NCBI RefSeq assembly: GCF_014699115.1
Contig: NZ_JACXAD010000029.1
Coordinates: forward strand, 1-64,000
Direction: 5' to 3'
Source of the DNA: Hymenobacter montanus
Lineage (GTDB): Bacteria > Bacteroidota > Bacteroidia > Cytophagales > Hymenobacteraceae
DNA: 64,000 nucleotides
Each line of letters starts with the position of its first letter. Position 1 is the stretch's first letter. A program made the position numbers and the translations under genes. Shown one piece after another: positions 45,173 to 54,182 of the stretch. Below the pieces are notes generated by a model that saw only the letters and a program-made list of their open reading frames with translations, did no database searches and was not told where the DNA came from.

Positions 45173-46630
45173 CTATTTTTCCGCTCCATAAAGCGGGGGC
45201 ACGGGTAGGCGGAATACATCGCGCAGGGCGCGGCGGGCGGCATAGTAGCCGCACATCCCGTGCACGCCCCCGCCGGGCGGGGTTGCCGAGGAGCACAGGT
45301 ACAGCCCGCGCCGCGAGGTGCGGTAGGGCGAAGCGCGCAAGGCCGGCCGCGTAAACAATTGGCCAATATCCAGGGCGCCACCGTTGATATCACCGCCCAC
45401 GTAGTTGGGGTTGTAGCTTTCCATCTGGGCCGTATCAAAGGTGTGGCGGGCGAGAATACGCTCGCGGAAGCCGGGTGCGAAGCGCTCGACTTGGCGCTCG
45501 ATGGCCTCAGTCATGTCCACGCGCGAGCCGTTGGGTACGTGGCAGTAAGCCCACGCGGTATGGCGGCCCGCGGGGGCCCGGGTCGGGTCGAAGACGCTTT
45601 GCTGCGCCAATAGCACGAAGGGCCGGGCCGGGTGCTGCCCCCGCGCCGAGGCCCCCTCACTGGCGGCAATCTCGGCCAGTGTACCGCCCAGGTGCGCGGT
45701 ACCGGCCTGCGTACACTCCGGGGCCGTGAAGGGAATAGGGGCGGCCAGCGCCCAGTCGACTTTAAACGCGCCCATGCCGTAGCGGTAGCGCCGGAGCTGC
45801 CATTGGTAGATGCTCGACAGGCCGTGGCCGCCAATCTGCAGGAGCTGCGCCGGGGTCACGTCGAAGAGCACGGCCCGCGCCGCCGGCAGCTGCGCCAGCG
45901 AACGCACGTAGGTGCCCGTTTCGACCCGGCCACCCAAGGCCACGAAGTGGGCCGCGAGCGCATCGGCAATACTCTGCGAGCCCCCCCGGGGTAAGGGCCA
46001 GCCCCCGCGGTGGGCCGCAATCAGCAGCACCAGACCAATGGCCGAGGTGGTCAGATTGCTTAGCGGCTGAATGGCGTGGGCGGCCATGCCCGCGAACAAG
46101 CCCTGGGCTTTGTCACCGGCAAAGCGCCGGGCGAGCAGGGTAGCCGGCAGCAAGGCGGGCAGGCCAAACCGGGCCATATTCAAAGGGTGCCGGGGGAAGT
46201 GCAGCGGAGCTAGGACATCGCGGGCGATACTGGGCCACTGCGCCACGAGGGGCGCGAGCAGGCGCTGGTACGCATCGGCGTCGGGACCAAGACTGCGGGC
46301 CGTATCGGTCAGGGAAGTTACCAGGGCCGCCGCGGTACCGTCGTCGAACGGGTGCGCCGCGGCAACGGATGGCGTGATGTACTCCAGCCCGTACTGGGCC
46401 AGCGGCAAGGTTTGAAAAAACGGCGAGGCAGCGGCCAGCGGGTGAATGGCCGAGCAGATGTCGTGACGAAAGCCCGGCAGGGTTAACTCGGCCGTGCGCA
46501 GCCCGCCACCGAGCTCCTGCTTGCCTTCGAGCAGCAGGACCGATAAGCCGGCCTGCTGCAACACGATGGCGGCCGCCAGCCCATTCGGCCCCGAACCGAC
46601 AACGACGGCATCATAGGTGGGATTACTCAT
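45173..46630 (-). CDS. Phytoene-desaturase-like FAD-dependent oxidoreductase
   Basis: The 485-aa flavoprotein of the COG1233 / PYROXD2-like group has an N-terminal dinucleotide-binding motif VVVGSGPNGLAAAIVLQQAG (8-27) with the acidic residue in LLLEGKQELGGGLRT. GGWPLPRGGSQSIADAL is the typical middle motif, and LYLCSSATPPGGGVHGMCGYYAA near the C-terminus closes the FAD site. It differs from carotenoid desaturases CrtI/CrtN in the substrate half, and no carotenoid genes are nearby. The substrate is therefore unknown. The ATG at 46630 gives the canonical start; the longer frame to 46774 was rejected. Confidence 0.88.
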   Translation of the reverse strand: MSNPTYDAVVVGSGPNGLAAAIVLQQAGLSVLLLEGKQELGGGLRTAELTLPGFRHDICSAIHPLAAASPFFQTLPLAQYGLEYITPSVAAAHPFDDGTAAALVTSLTDTARSLGPDADAYQRLLAPLVAQWPSIARDVLAPLHFPRHPLNMARFGLPALLPATLLARRFAGDKAQGLFAGMAAHAIQPLSNLTTSAIGLVLLIAAHRGGWPLPRGGSQSIADALAAHFVALGGRVETGTYVRSLAQLPAARAVLFDVTPAQLLQIGGHGLSSIYQWQLRRYRYGMGAFKVDWALAAPIPFTAPECTQAGTAHLGGTLAEIAASEGASARGQHPARPFVLLAQQSVFDPTRAPAGRHTAWAYCHVPNGSRVDMTEAIERQVERFAPGFRERILARHTFDTAQMESYNPNYVGGDINGGALDIGQLFTRPALRASPYRTSRRGLYLCSSATPPGGGVHGMCGYYAARRALRDVFRLPVPPLYGAEK

Positions 46631-47240
46631 GCAACTCTGAAAGAGAACGATTCTGGCTAAGGTAGAGTAAATGGGCGGGTTTGTGAACGGGAAGCCGTGC
46701 CGAGCTGTACTCCTGGGCTCCGCCAATCGCAATTCTTGCCTCTGCACAAGTATGGAATCATGCCACACTCGCAACGCCGGAAATCATGGGATTCTCAAGT
46801 GGTTCGGCAACCTGGCCGGGCATTGATCCCAGGCTGTTATCACCCCAGCTGGCGCTATCTCTTCACTACGGGCTGGGTTTGCCCGAATCCCTGGCAGGTC
46901 GCTGCCGCTCAATTTCAGTAAGTAGATACGCGATGCCAGGCGGGTAGTGTAGCGGTCGAGTTCGCTCTCGATCAGTCGGGGTATGGCGCACTCCGAGACG
47001 CCGAGGGTGTTGAGGCGAGGCCCGGTCGAGGGGAGCGAGCCAGCGGTGGCGGCCGGCCGCCAGCACTGAAGCCAGGGGCCTCGCCATCGGGGACGGTTAG
47101 CGGGCAGACGGTTCGCGAGCCCAAATAGCCTTGCAGACTAGCTTCGTATCCTAGCGGTGGCCCTGCTTGGGTCGCCCCCAGCCAGCTCTACCAGCTACGT
47201 TAAGCCGCCCGCACGGCCAAATGCCCGTATATCTTGCCCT
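46631..47240. other. Intergenic region, nothing recognised
   Basis: About 600 bases with only shadow frames. A GGCGGCCGGCCGCC palindrome lies near 47050. Presumably the promoter regions of the divergent oxidoreductase and acetyltransferase genes are here. Confidence 0.4.
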
Positions 47241-47789
47241 ATGATTCCGTTAGTCACCCACACCCCACGCCTGATGCTGCTCGCTGCCAGCCGGGCCTTG
47301 CTTACGGCTGAGCTGCACAAGCCCCAGTATTTCCCTGTGTTGTTGGGCGCTGCCCTGCCAGCCGACTGGCCCCCAGGTCAGTACGACCGCGAGGCAATGC
47401 ACTATTTCCTGGAGCAGCTCACCGACGGGGGGCGCACCGCGGCCGGGTGGTTTGGCTGGTATGCCCTCCACAAAGCCACCGCGGAGGCCCCCCGCACGCT
47501 CATCGGGGCGGGCGGCTTTATGGGACCACCCGATGCGGCAGGCGTCGTCGAAATCGGGTATTCCATTGCGGCCGACTGGCGGGGTCAAGGGCTGGCTCAG
47601 GAGCTGGTGGCCGGGCTGGTGCAGCAGGCGGCCGATACCGGCATGGTGCGGCACCTCATCGCCCACACCGACGCCGACAACCTGGCTTCGCAGCAGGTGC
47701 TGCTCCGCAATGGCTTCGCGCGGGGCGTGCCAGTCTCCGACGGCCGCCTGCGCTTCGAGCGACCCGTGGAGCCCACTCCGGCCGCGTAG
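47241..47789 (+). CDS. GNAT-family N-acetyltransferase (RimJ/RimL-like)
   Basis: The 182-aa protein has a RimJ-like start (VTHTPRLMLLAASRALLTAEL) and an acetyl-CoA site IGYSIAADWRGQGLAQELVAGLVQQA (about 113-138). HLIAHTDADNLASQQVLLRNGF is the usual C-terminal motif. It may modify proteins or small amines; the substrate is unknown. The ATG at 47241 is chosen over an upstream start (47157) by family comparison. Confidence 0.87.
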   Translation: MIPLVTHTPRLMLLAASRALLTAELHKPQYFPVLLGAALPADWPPGQYDREAMHYFLEQLTDGGRTAAGWFGWYALHKATAEAPRTLIGAGGFMGPPDAAGVVEIGYSIAADWRGQGLAQELVAGLVQQAADTGMVRHLIAHTDADNLASQQVLLRNGFARGVPVSDGRLRFERPVEPTPAA

Positions 47790-48098
47790 CGCATACGCCA
47801 GCCTCAAGAGGAGTACCGAAGCTCTTATTCCGCGCTAGAAACACTCGTTATTCACGTCAATTAGCAGGATGCGCAGGTCCGTACTAACTCAGTACAACTA
47901 CTGCTATACCAGCTTTCGAGAGAGCACCGAGAGCCGGACACGCAGCTTCGCGCTATGTGGCAGACAATCTTTCTGGTCAGCTATGGGGTTGCTTCGGGCA
48001 TCAGTGCTCACTTCCCTCTCAAACAACAGCCTCCCACATTGGGAAACCGTAGAAGGCTAGCGAAACAAGTTTCTTCTTCCATTTTACCCTCCTGCCTT
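47790..48098. other. Intergenic region, nothing recognised
   Basis: The open frame of the next gene extends upstream to 47955, but the signal peptide starts at 48099. No other feature is seen. Confidence 0.4.
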
Positions 48099-49403
48099 AT
48101 GCATCGCTTATTCCTGCTCTTTCTGCTGATGTTTGCGATAGGGTTGCCCGCATCCGTGGCCGCGCAAGCCGGCGCCGCCGACGAGCTGCCGCCCCGGCCC
48201 ACCCCCTTCCGGTTCGTGAACGACCAAGCTCAGTTGCTCGCGCCAGCCGATGCTAAAAAGCTCGAAAACGGCCTGCGCCGCTACGCCGACAACACCGGCA
48301 CCCAAGTGGTGGTAGTGACAGTACCCAACTTGGGCGGCCGCGAAGTAGCCAACTACGGCCGAGCCCTGGGCACGGCCTGGGGCGTGGGCCAGCGCAACAA
48401 AAACAACGGCCTCGTGGTGCTGCTCAGCGCTCAGGAGCGCAAGGTTACCATTCAACCTGGCAGCGGGCTGGCCAGCACGATCACGCCGGCCGTAACCAGC
48501 CGCGTGATCGGGGAGATGACTGCTAAGTTCAAGCAGGGCAACTACTTTGCCGGGCTGCGCACGGGCCTGAACACGCTGATGGCCACGGCCAACCCCGGCT
48601 CAGCGCCCAAGAACAACCCGTCCGCAGAGGCTACCAGCCCCACCCCCGCCTCCGTGGGAGCAGCCAACGGGCTAGCGGCTAGCGGAGCTGCCGAAACCAG
48701 CCGGCCGCAAAACGAGCCGGCCCAGGTACCCAGCACCGATCCGCTCCTGGCCTCGCCGCCCACTGAGCCCGTATCGTCGGGCCCGGGCATGGGCACCGTG
48801 CTCGTGGGCGCTTTGCTAGTGGGCGGCCTGCTGTGGCTGCTGGTGCGAATGTTTCGGCGCCGTAGCCCCCCAAGCAGCGCCCCCTACGCGGGAGCACCCA
48901 GCTCCGCCGGCCCGCCCAACTTCCTGCCGAACCGTACTGGTCCGGGCGGCTACAGCTCCGGTGGGGGCTACGGCTCCAGCCAAGGGCCGGATAACTACGG
49001 TGGCACCAACAACTCGGGCGGCATGGGCATGGGTAGCATACTGGCTACCGGAGCGGCCGCCGCAGCCGGGGCTTACCTGGGCAACCGCCTGGCCTCGGGC
49101 CACGAAACTTCGGGCAATAGTTTTGCCGGGGACGGCACCGGCTCGTCGCACTTTGACCCCGCTACCACCGCTGGAGCGGCCGGTGCTGACGCCATGGGCA
49201 CCGGCGCCGCTGAGGACTACTTCGCTTCCCGCAGCGACGCCGACAATACCGCCCCGGACTATTTCTCAAACGATGACTCGGCCGATAACTCCTCAACCGA
49301 TTATTTCTCCTCGGACGACAATTCTTCCTACGACGACCTGTCGGGCGACGACACCGGCGGGGGCGGCTTCGATAGTGGCGACGACAACAGCGGCTCCTGG
49401 TAG
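48099..49403 (+). CDS. TPM-domain membrane protein with acidic DYF-repeat tail
   Basis: The 434-aa protein has a signal peptide ending near residue 22 (SVAAQA) and a TPM (TLP18.3/Psb32/MOLO-1) domain at about 38-165, with FVNDQAQLLAPADAKKLE, NTGTQVVVVTVPNLGG and the ARKVTIQPG-like ERKVTIQPGSGLAS. A Pro/Ser/Ala linker precedes a transmembrane helix (about 231-251). The cytoplasmic part is Gly/Ser-rich and ends in about 75 acidic residues with repeated DYF motifs. TPM domains occur in a photosystem repair factor with phosphatase activity and in bacterial envelope proteins of unknown role. In Bacteroidota they often neighbour LemA; no LemA is seen here. Confidence 0.85.
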   Translation: MHRLFLLFLLMFAIGLPASVAAQAGAADELPPRPTPFRFVNDQAQLLAPADAKKLENGLRRYADNTGTQVVVVTVPNLGGREVANYGRALGTAWGVGQRNKNNGLVVLLSAQERKVTIQPGSGLASTITPAVTSRVIGEMTAKFKQGNYFAGLRTGLNTLMATANPGSAPKNNPSAEATSPTPASVGAANGLAASGAAETSRPQNEPAQVPSTDPLLASPPTEPVSSGPGMGTVLVGALLVGGLLWLLVRMFRRRSPPSSAPYAGAPSSAGPPNFLPNRTGPGGYSSGGGYGSSQGPDNYGGTNNSGGMGMGSILATGAAAAAGAYLGNRLASGHETSGNSFAGDGTGSSHFDPATTAGAAGADAMGTGAAEDYFASRSDADNTAPDYFSNDDSADNSSTDYFSSDDNSSYDDLSGDDTGGGGFDSGDDNSGSW

Positions 49404-49423
49404 ATCAAACCAGGGGGATGTAT

Positions 49424-49466
49424 TTACGGGCCTCGGTGCGCATCGCGCCGGGGCCCGTAATTTTTG
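49424..49466 (+). terminator. Terminator after the TPM gene
   Basis: A long GC-rich stem (49424-49440 with 49445-49460, with G-T pairs) is followed by TTTTT. Confidence 0.85.
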
Positions 49467-49997
49467 GTTGCGCTTAGCTTTTTAGTAATTTACCAGCGAG
49501 CCGCAGTACGGCAAAGCTGTGTAAAAAGGGGCAAGAAATACAGCTTGACTCTAACCTTTTTAGCTGGAAAAACATGTAGTATATCAAGCCGATACTATAT
49601 CGCTTCAGTACATCGTGCTACATCTTATATTTACCGTCGGCAATCACAGAGGAGATAGGTAGGCATTAGGCTGAGCAGCTCATCCGGGAAACGGGCTTTA
49701 TTTTGCGACTGGTAGCCAGTCTATACTTACAAGGTAGATTCGTGTTTTTTAGCGCGCATAATTAGACCAAACAAGGCATTTTGCACTTAGCTCATGGAAG
49801 ACTATTGCGCACCCATTACAAACGAAGGTTAGTTTTCCTTTTAAAAAAGAAATCACCCTTACAGCGTTCAGTAGTAGTCATATTTCCCCTATTCACTATT
49901 ATTATGTGAGTCGGATTTAAGATTAGAATTTACTTTAGAAGTATCGTGTTTTCAACCCACTGCACTGCCCTCAATTTGCATGTTGCGTAGCTTGTTT
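49467..49997. other. AT-rich intergenic region
   Basis: More than 500 bases of AT-rich DNA with many stops in all frames. It continues in composition into the following orphan gene, which suggests foreign origin. No RNA gene or mobile element is recognised. Confidence 0.45.
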
Positions 49998-50657
49998 ATG
50001 AAGAAACTGCACCTGGCACCGCTACTGCTTGTACCGTATCTCTGTAGTGCACAACAATGCAATTGTGCAGCCGACCCCAAAAGAAATGAATCCATATCCT
50101 GCGATAAGATTGTTTTTAAGAACCGAGCCAAGCTGTATTGGCAATTTGATTGTACAACCGCCTGGCTAGTCTTCGAGAATAGCGCACATAAAAAAAAGCG
50201 CATCTTCGACATGGAATATTTTCTTCCAGGTAGGATAGGCCTCGACTTTGCAGTTGAATATGGAAGACATTTTCTTCTAACCAATAGAGTAATATCAGGC
50301 TGCTGTGAGCCGCTGGAGATTGTTGTATTCGATAAGCAGACCGGAAAGGAGCTAAAGAACTTGGGGCCTATCATTTATTATAGTAGTCAGGCTCGTTATC
50401 CATACGTAATAAGATTTGAAGATGAAACATACAGTAAAATTTCATTATTGAATATCGAAACAAACAAGAAACATTCCATCTTGTTTCCGGGTAAGCGATT
50501 CAGGAATTTCAGGAAATCTACTCTCCACTCTCCCGAGCTTCGTTTTGATGAGCCCATACTCAAACATGGTGTTCTCATATTGCACTACACCTATCCGGCT
50601 AACAAGAATAAATGGCTGCAGGATAAAATTACTATTGACCTCAAAAGATACCAATAG
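49998..50657 (+). CDS. AT-rich orphan gene encoding a small secreted protein
   Basis: The 219-aa protein has a signal peptide (MKKLHLAPLLLVPYLCSAQQ). An ATG six codons upstream (49980) is an alternative. The mature part starts with CNCAADPKRNESISCDK and contains a CC pair later (VISGCCEPLEIVVFDKQTGKEL). It has no motif I can assign. Codons are visibly AT-richer than in neighbouring genes, and the flanks are AT-rich too, so recent acquisition is likely. The strand pattern in the middle suggests a beta-rich fold. Confidence 0.7.
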   Translation: MKKLHLAPLLLVPYLCSAQQCNCAADPKRNESISCDKIVFKNRAKLYWQFDCTTAWLVFENSAHKKKRIFDMEYFLPGRIGLDFAVEYGRHFLLTNRVISGCCEPLEIVVFDKQTGKELKNLGPIIYYSSQARYPYVIRFEDETYSKISLLNIETNKKHSILFPGKRFRNFRKSTLHSPELRFDEPILKHGVLILHYTYPANKNKWLQDKITIDLKRYQ

Positions 50658-50832
50658 AAAAGGTGCGGCTTACTATAATAATACGCCTACGTCGGTGTGG
50701 TTAGGGCAAAGAAGTAACTTGCTAAGTGTCGTTTAATATTCACCATTCTCACTACCGGCTCAGCCCATAGCCCATCTGAGCTACGGATGAACCACGGGCT
50801 TTCTTGAAACCGCCGGGCTATTTTTCACCGTT

Positions 50833-51393
50833 ATGTCTTCGAGCACCCTTCCTTCACAATCGGTCCCCATCATTGAAACCCGCCGCTTGCTTATGCGTGG
50901 GTACCGGCCCGACGACTACGCCGCCTACTTAGCCATGTGGCAGCACCCGGATTACTACCGCTACCTCAGCCCCAAGCCGCTGCCCGCCGAAGAGGTGTGG
51001 AAAATGCTGTTGCGCTCGGCAGGGCACTGGGCCTTGATGGGCTACGGCTTCTGGGCTGTCGAAGAAAAAGCCACTGGCCAGTTCATCGGCACCGTGGGGT
51101 TTGCCGACCTGAAGCGAAACATTGAGCCGCCCATTGGCGACGCACCGGAAATAGGCTGGGTGCTGGCCCCCAACGTGCACGGCCGGGGCTACGCCTCCGA
51201 GGCCGTGCACGCCGCCATTGCCTGGGGCATGGAGCATTTTGGTCCCGTCCGTACGGTGTGCATCATTCATCCCGACAATGAGCCTTCCCTGCGGGTAGCC
51301 ACCAAATTTGGTTACCGCGAATACGCCCGCACCACCTATAATGGCGACCCTATCGTGATGCTGGAACGGCCTCAGCTAACCGCAGTGGTTTAA
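50833..51393 (+). CDS. GNAT-family N-acetyltransferase (RimJ/RimL type)
   Basis: The 186-aa protein has the family start IIETRRLLMRGYRPDDYAAYLAMWQHP and FIGTVGFADL in the core. The acetyl-CoA loop is IGWVLAPNVHGRGYASEAVHAAIAWG (about 111-136), and NEPSLRVATKFGY is near the end. It probably acetylates a small molecule or an N-terminus; the substrate is unknown. Single gene. Confidence 0.9.
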   Translation: MSSSTLPSQSVPIIETRRLLMRGYRPDDYAAYLAMWQHPDYYRYLSPKPLPAEEVWKMLLRSAGHWALMGYGFWAVEEKATGQFIGTVGFADLKRNIEPPIGDAPEIGWVLAPNVHGRGYASEAVHAAIAWGMEHFGPVRTVCIIHPDNEPSLRVATKFGYREYARTTYNGDPIVMLERPQLTAVV

Positions 51394-51671
51394 CCCGGGT
51401 CCGTAGCAGATCCGCACGTCGAGCAGTTAGAGCTTTGGCCCGCCCTCTGACTTAGCTAACCCCAAGGCCACCTCAGTGGCGCTGCCGGTGCCGTAGGCGT
51501 GAATTACGGCTAGTGGTGAGAAGGAAGGCTACCGCTTGGTTAAATTAATTATTTTTATATCTTGCGATACTTTATACCTATTACCAGATTAGGAATGTTG
51601 CTCATGGACCGCTAGCGCCAGCGCTTCGGCATTCACGCGCTCTCCGCTATCACATCCGGTACTCACGCTGT

Positions 51672-52955
51672 ATGGCCATTCATGCTTATTACGATGCTGC
51701 CGAAGCTTCTTTACAAGCGGCCCGTACCTCCGTGGCCGCTCGCGGGGCCCGCACCGGGAGCTGGCAGATCAGCGACGTCATTGATGCTGACCATCAATAC
51801 GTAGACTTAGTGATGGAGGGCGGTGGGGTATTAGGCATTGCCCTGATCGGCTACGTGTACGTGCTGGAAGAGCTGGGCGTGCGGTTTCTGCAAGTAGGGG
51901 GCACCTCGGCCGGCTCCATTAACGCCCTGCTCATGGCCGCGGCGGGTCCGGTTCAGGAAAAGAAAACCGAGTGGCTGCTCACCCAGCTCACCACCCAGAA
52001 CCTATATGAGTTCGTGGATGGCGACGATGATGCCCGGGATTTCGTGAAGGTTTTACTGGAGAATGGACGACTGCTGAAGTACCTGTGGAAGGGCAGCCAG
52101 ATTATTGACAACCTCACCCAGGACTTTGGGCTTAACCCAGGCCATGCCTTCCACGCCTGGCTACGACGCCTCTTGGCCGAGCGGGGCATCGCGTCGGTAC
52201 GGGACCTGACCACCCTCCGCACCCTGACGGCAGCGGATGGCCTGCACCTGCGCACGGGAGAAGTCTACGCCCCGGCGGCGCCCATTCGGGTGGCCCTGGT
52301 AACGGCCGATGTGACAACCGAGTCAAAAGTCATTTTTCCGGAAATGGCCCCTCTGTACTACCAGGAGCCCAATGAGGTCAACCCAGCCGATTTCGTGCGG
52401 GCCTCGATGTCGGTGCCGCTGTTTTTTCATCCTTACCAGGTGTCTTCCCTGCCGCGCTCCGGACAGCCGGGCGGGGTGGCCTGGGAGCAGGCCACCGGCT
52501 ACCAGGGGCTCATTCCCGAAACCGTATTTTTCGTTGATGGCGGCATCATGTCCAACTTTCCGATTGATGTGTTCCATTGCCACTATGCGGTTCCAAAGTG
52601 CCCCACCTTCGGAGTGAAGCTGGGGCAGAGCCGCAATCGGCCCAATTCGGTGGGCAAGCTAACCAGCTTACTGGGGGCGGTGTTCAATTCGGCCCGGCAC
52701 GTGCACGATTACGATTTCATCACCCACCATCCCGACTACCGGCTGCTGGTTAGCTACGTCGAAACCAGCCGATTCAACTGGCTGGACTTTTCGCTTAGCG
52801 AGCAAACCAAGGTTGAGCTCTTTGCCGAAGGAGCCAGGGCGGCGGCCAACTTCGTGGCTCAGTTCGACTGGGAAGGTTACAAGCAGGTACGCCGGCAGCT
52901 GCTTAAGGCCTACCAGGTAACGAATGCTATCAAGCCTAGCACCAGTATCAGCTAG
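51672..52955 (+). CDS. Patatin-like phospholipase
   Basis: The 427-aa protein has all patatin marks: the oxyanion loop EGGGVLGIALIG (49-60), the nucleophile S79 in GTSAGS, the catalytic D289 in the DGG motif (289-291), and ASMSVPLFF between them. It probably hydrolyses acyl esters of phospholipids. There is no signal peptide, so it is either cytoplasmic or exported by another route. It is followed after 43 bases by a predicted Cys/His peptidase or amidase gene, likely in one operon. Patatin effectors also occur in anti-phage systems, but no nucleotide cyclase is adjacent, so that is not supported. Confidence 0.9.
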   Translation: MAIHAYYDAAEASLQAARTSVAARGARTGSWQISDVIDADHQYVDLVMEGGGVLGIALIGYVYVLEELGVRFLQVGGTSAGSINALLMAAAGPVQEKKTEWLLTQLTTQNLYEFVDGDDDARDFVKVLLENGRLLKYLWKGSQIIDNLTQDFGLNPGHAFHAWLRRLLAERGIASVRDLTTLRTLTAADGLHLRTGEVYAPAAPIRVALVTADVTTESKVIFPEMAPLYYQEPNEVNPADFVRASMSVPLFFHPYQVSSLPRSGQPGGVAWEQATGYQGLIPETVFFVDGGIMSNFPIDVFHCHYAVPKCPTFGVKLGQSRNRPNSVGKLTSLLGAVFNSARHVHDYDFITHHPDYRLLVSYVETSRFNWLDFSLSEQTKVELFAEGARAAANFVAQFDWEGYKQVRRQLLKAYQVTNAIKPSTSIS

Positions 52956-52998
52956 GCTTAGAGGCAGCTTTATATCACTCTTTTCTCCCTGCTCTCTT

Positions 52999-53916
52999 AT
53001 GCCAACCTTGTACCAGGTTCTGCCGCTGGAAGCCAACGTACGGGCCCAGCCGAAGCTAGCCCCCCGCAACATTATTGCCCAGCTCAAGCAGGGGCAGCTG
53101 GTAGAGGAATTGCCAGCGCTGCCCAACCAGCCAGCCGGCTGGCGGCGGGTACGGGCCAGCGTGCAGGGAGCAGCCGTGGAGGGCTACCTGAAAGCCTTTC
53201 TGCTGGCCAAATCCGCGGCCCCGCCCGTACCAGACCCGCCGGTGGCGCTGCCCTCCTTGCCGGAAGCTCACCTGAGTACCAAGGCCGCCGTGCGCATCAC
53301 CAACCCGGATTTGCGGGCCTTTTCGCTTAACGACCCCGCGCAGCCCCGTCGGGTGGGTACCAGCGTAGAGGCACGCGTGCGGGAGCTGGCCGCCATTATC
53401 GCCTACCTGCGGGTCGAGGCCGCCGCCCGCTATCAGCGAACCGCATCCGCAACATTCTGTAATATCTACGCCCATGACTACTGTCATCTGGCGGACGTGT
53501 ATCTGCCCCGCGTGTGGTGGCGGGCCAAAGCCCTGACGCAATTGGTGCAGGGGCAGCGGCTCCCGGCCAGCTATGGTACAACCGTCGAGGAATATAACGT
53601 CAACTCCCTCTATAACTGGCTGGAAGAGTTCGGTACCGATTTTGGGTGGCGGCGTACCACCAGCCTCACCGAGCTACAGCAAGCGGCTAACCTGGGCCAG
53701 GTGGGCATTATTTGTGCGCAGCGCACCAATCTGAATGCGCCCGGTCATATTGTGGCGGTGGTGCCGGAAACGGAATCGCATAAAGCCAGCCGCCAAGGCG
53801 GGCAGGTGTCCGTGCCGCTGCAAAGCCAGGCCGGGGCAATCAACTTCCGCTACGGTGGGCGCGGGTGGTGGACGGGGGCTCAGTTCCGTCGTTTTGGCTT
53901 CTGGATTCACGCGTAG
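52999..53916 (+). CDS. SH3b-domain protein with predicted C-terminal Cys/His peptidase or amidase
   Basis: The 305-aa protein has an N-terminal SH3b-like domain (about 1-70: LYQVLPLEANVRAQPKL ... GYLKAFLLAK) and a Pro-rich linker. A C-terminal domain carries ATFCNIYAHDYC (C154) and NAPGHIVAVVPE (H250). The Cys-Asn start of a helix and the later Gly-His in a strand fit CHAP/NlpC-P60-like papain-fold peptidases or amidases, which often cleave peptidoglycan. No signal peptide is visible from the ATG at 52999; the frame extends to 52924 inside the patatin gene. It is likely co-transcribed with that gene. The catalytic assignment is inference. Confidence 0.65.
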   Translation: MPTLYQVLPLEANVRAQPKLAPRNIIAQLKQGQLVEELPALPNQPAGWRRVRASVQGAAVEGYLKAFLLAKSAAPPVPDPPVALPSLPEAHLSTKAAVRITNPDLRAFSLNDPAQPRRVGTSVEARVRELAAIIAYLRVEAAARYQRTASATFCNIYAHDYCHLADVYLPRVWWRAKALTQLVQGQRLPASYGTTVEEYNVNSLYNWLEEFGTDFGWRRTTSLTELQQAANLGQVGIICAQRTNLNAPGHIVAVVPETESHKASRQGGQVSVPLQSQAGAINFRYGGRGWWTGAQFRRFGFWIHA

Positions 53917-54182
53917 TAGTGGCCCAGTAGTGGCCCACGCTGCTCAGGGTGGGCCAGCGCTACCCAAACGCCCGCTCCCTGCGAATGCATCAGTTGGTTG
54001 ATTCTTGCGCTTGCCGCCCGTCCCCGTTCGATTGAGCCACCATTGGAACCCTATTTAGCGGCTGCGGTAGCGATACGGGCCCGCGCCTGCTGGTTGGGCT
54101 GGGAGGGTGGTTCCGCTCTGAGTTGGCGCACCCACTGCTTGGTGGCTGCGCCTACGGGCTGGCTGCTCAGACTTCCCGCAGG

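Noticed and set aside
45173..46630. Carotenoid biosynthesis cluster
   Set aside because: The oxidoreductase is of the PYROXD2-like group and no phytoene synthase, cyclase or hydroxylase gene is adjacent.
51672..53916. CBASS-like anti-phage system around the patatin gene
   Set aside because: Patatin effectors (CapV) need a nearby CD-NTase; none is encoded next to this gene and the partner is an SH3b/Cys-His protein.
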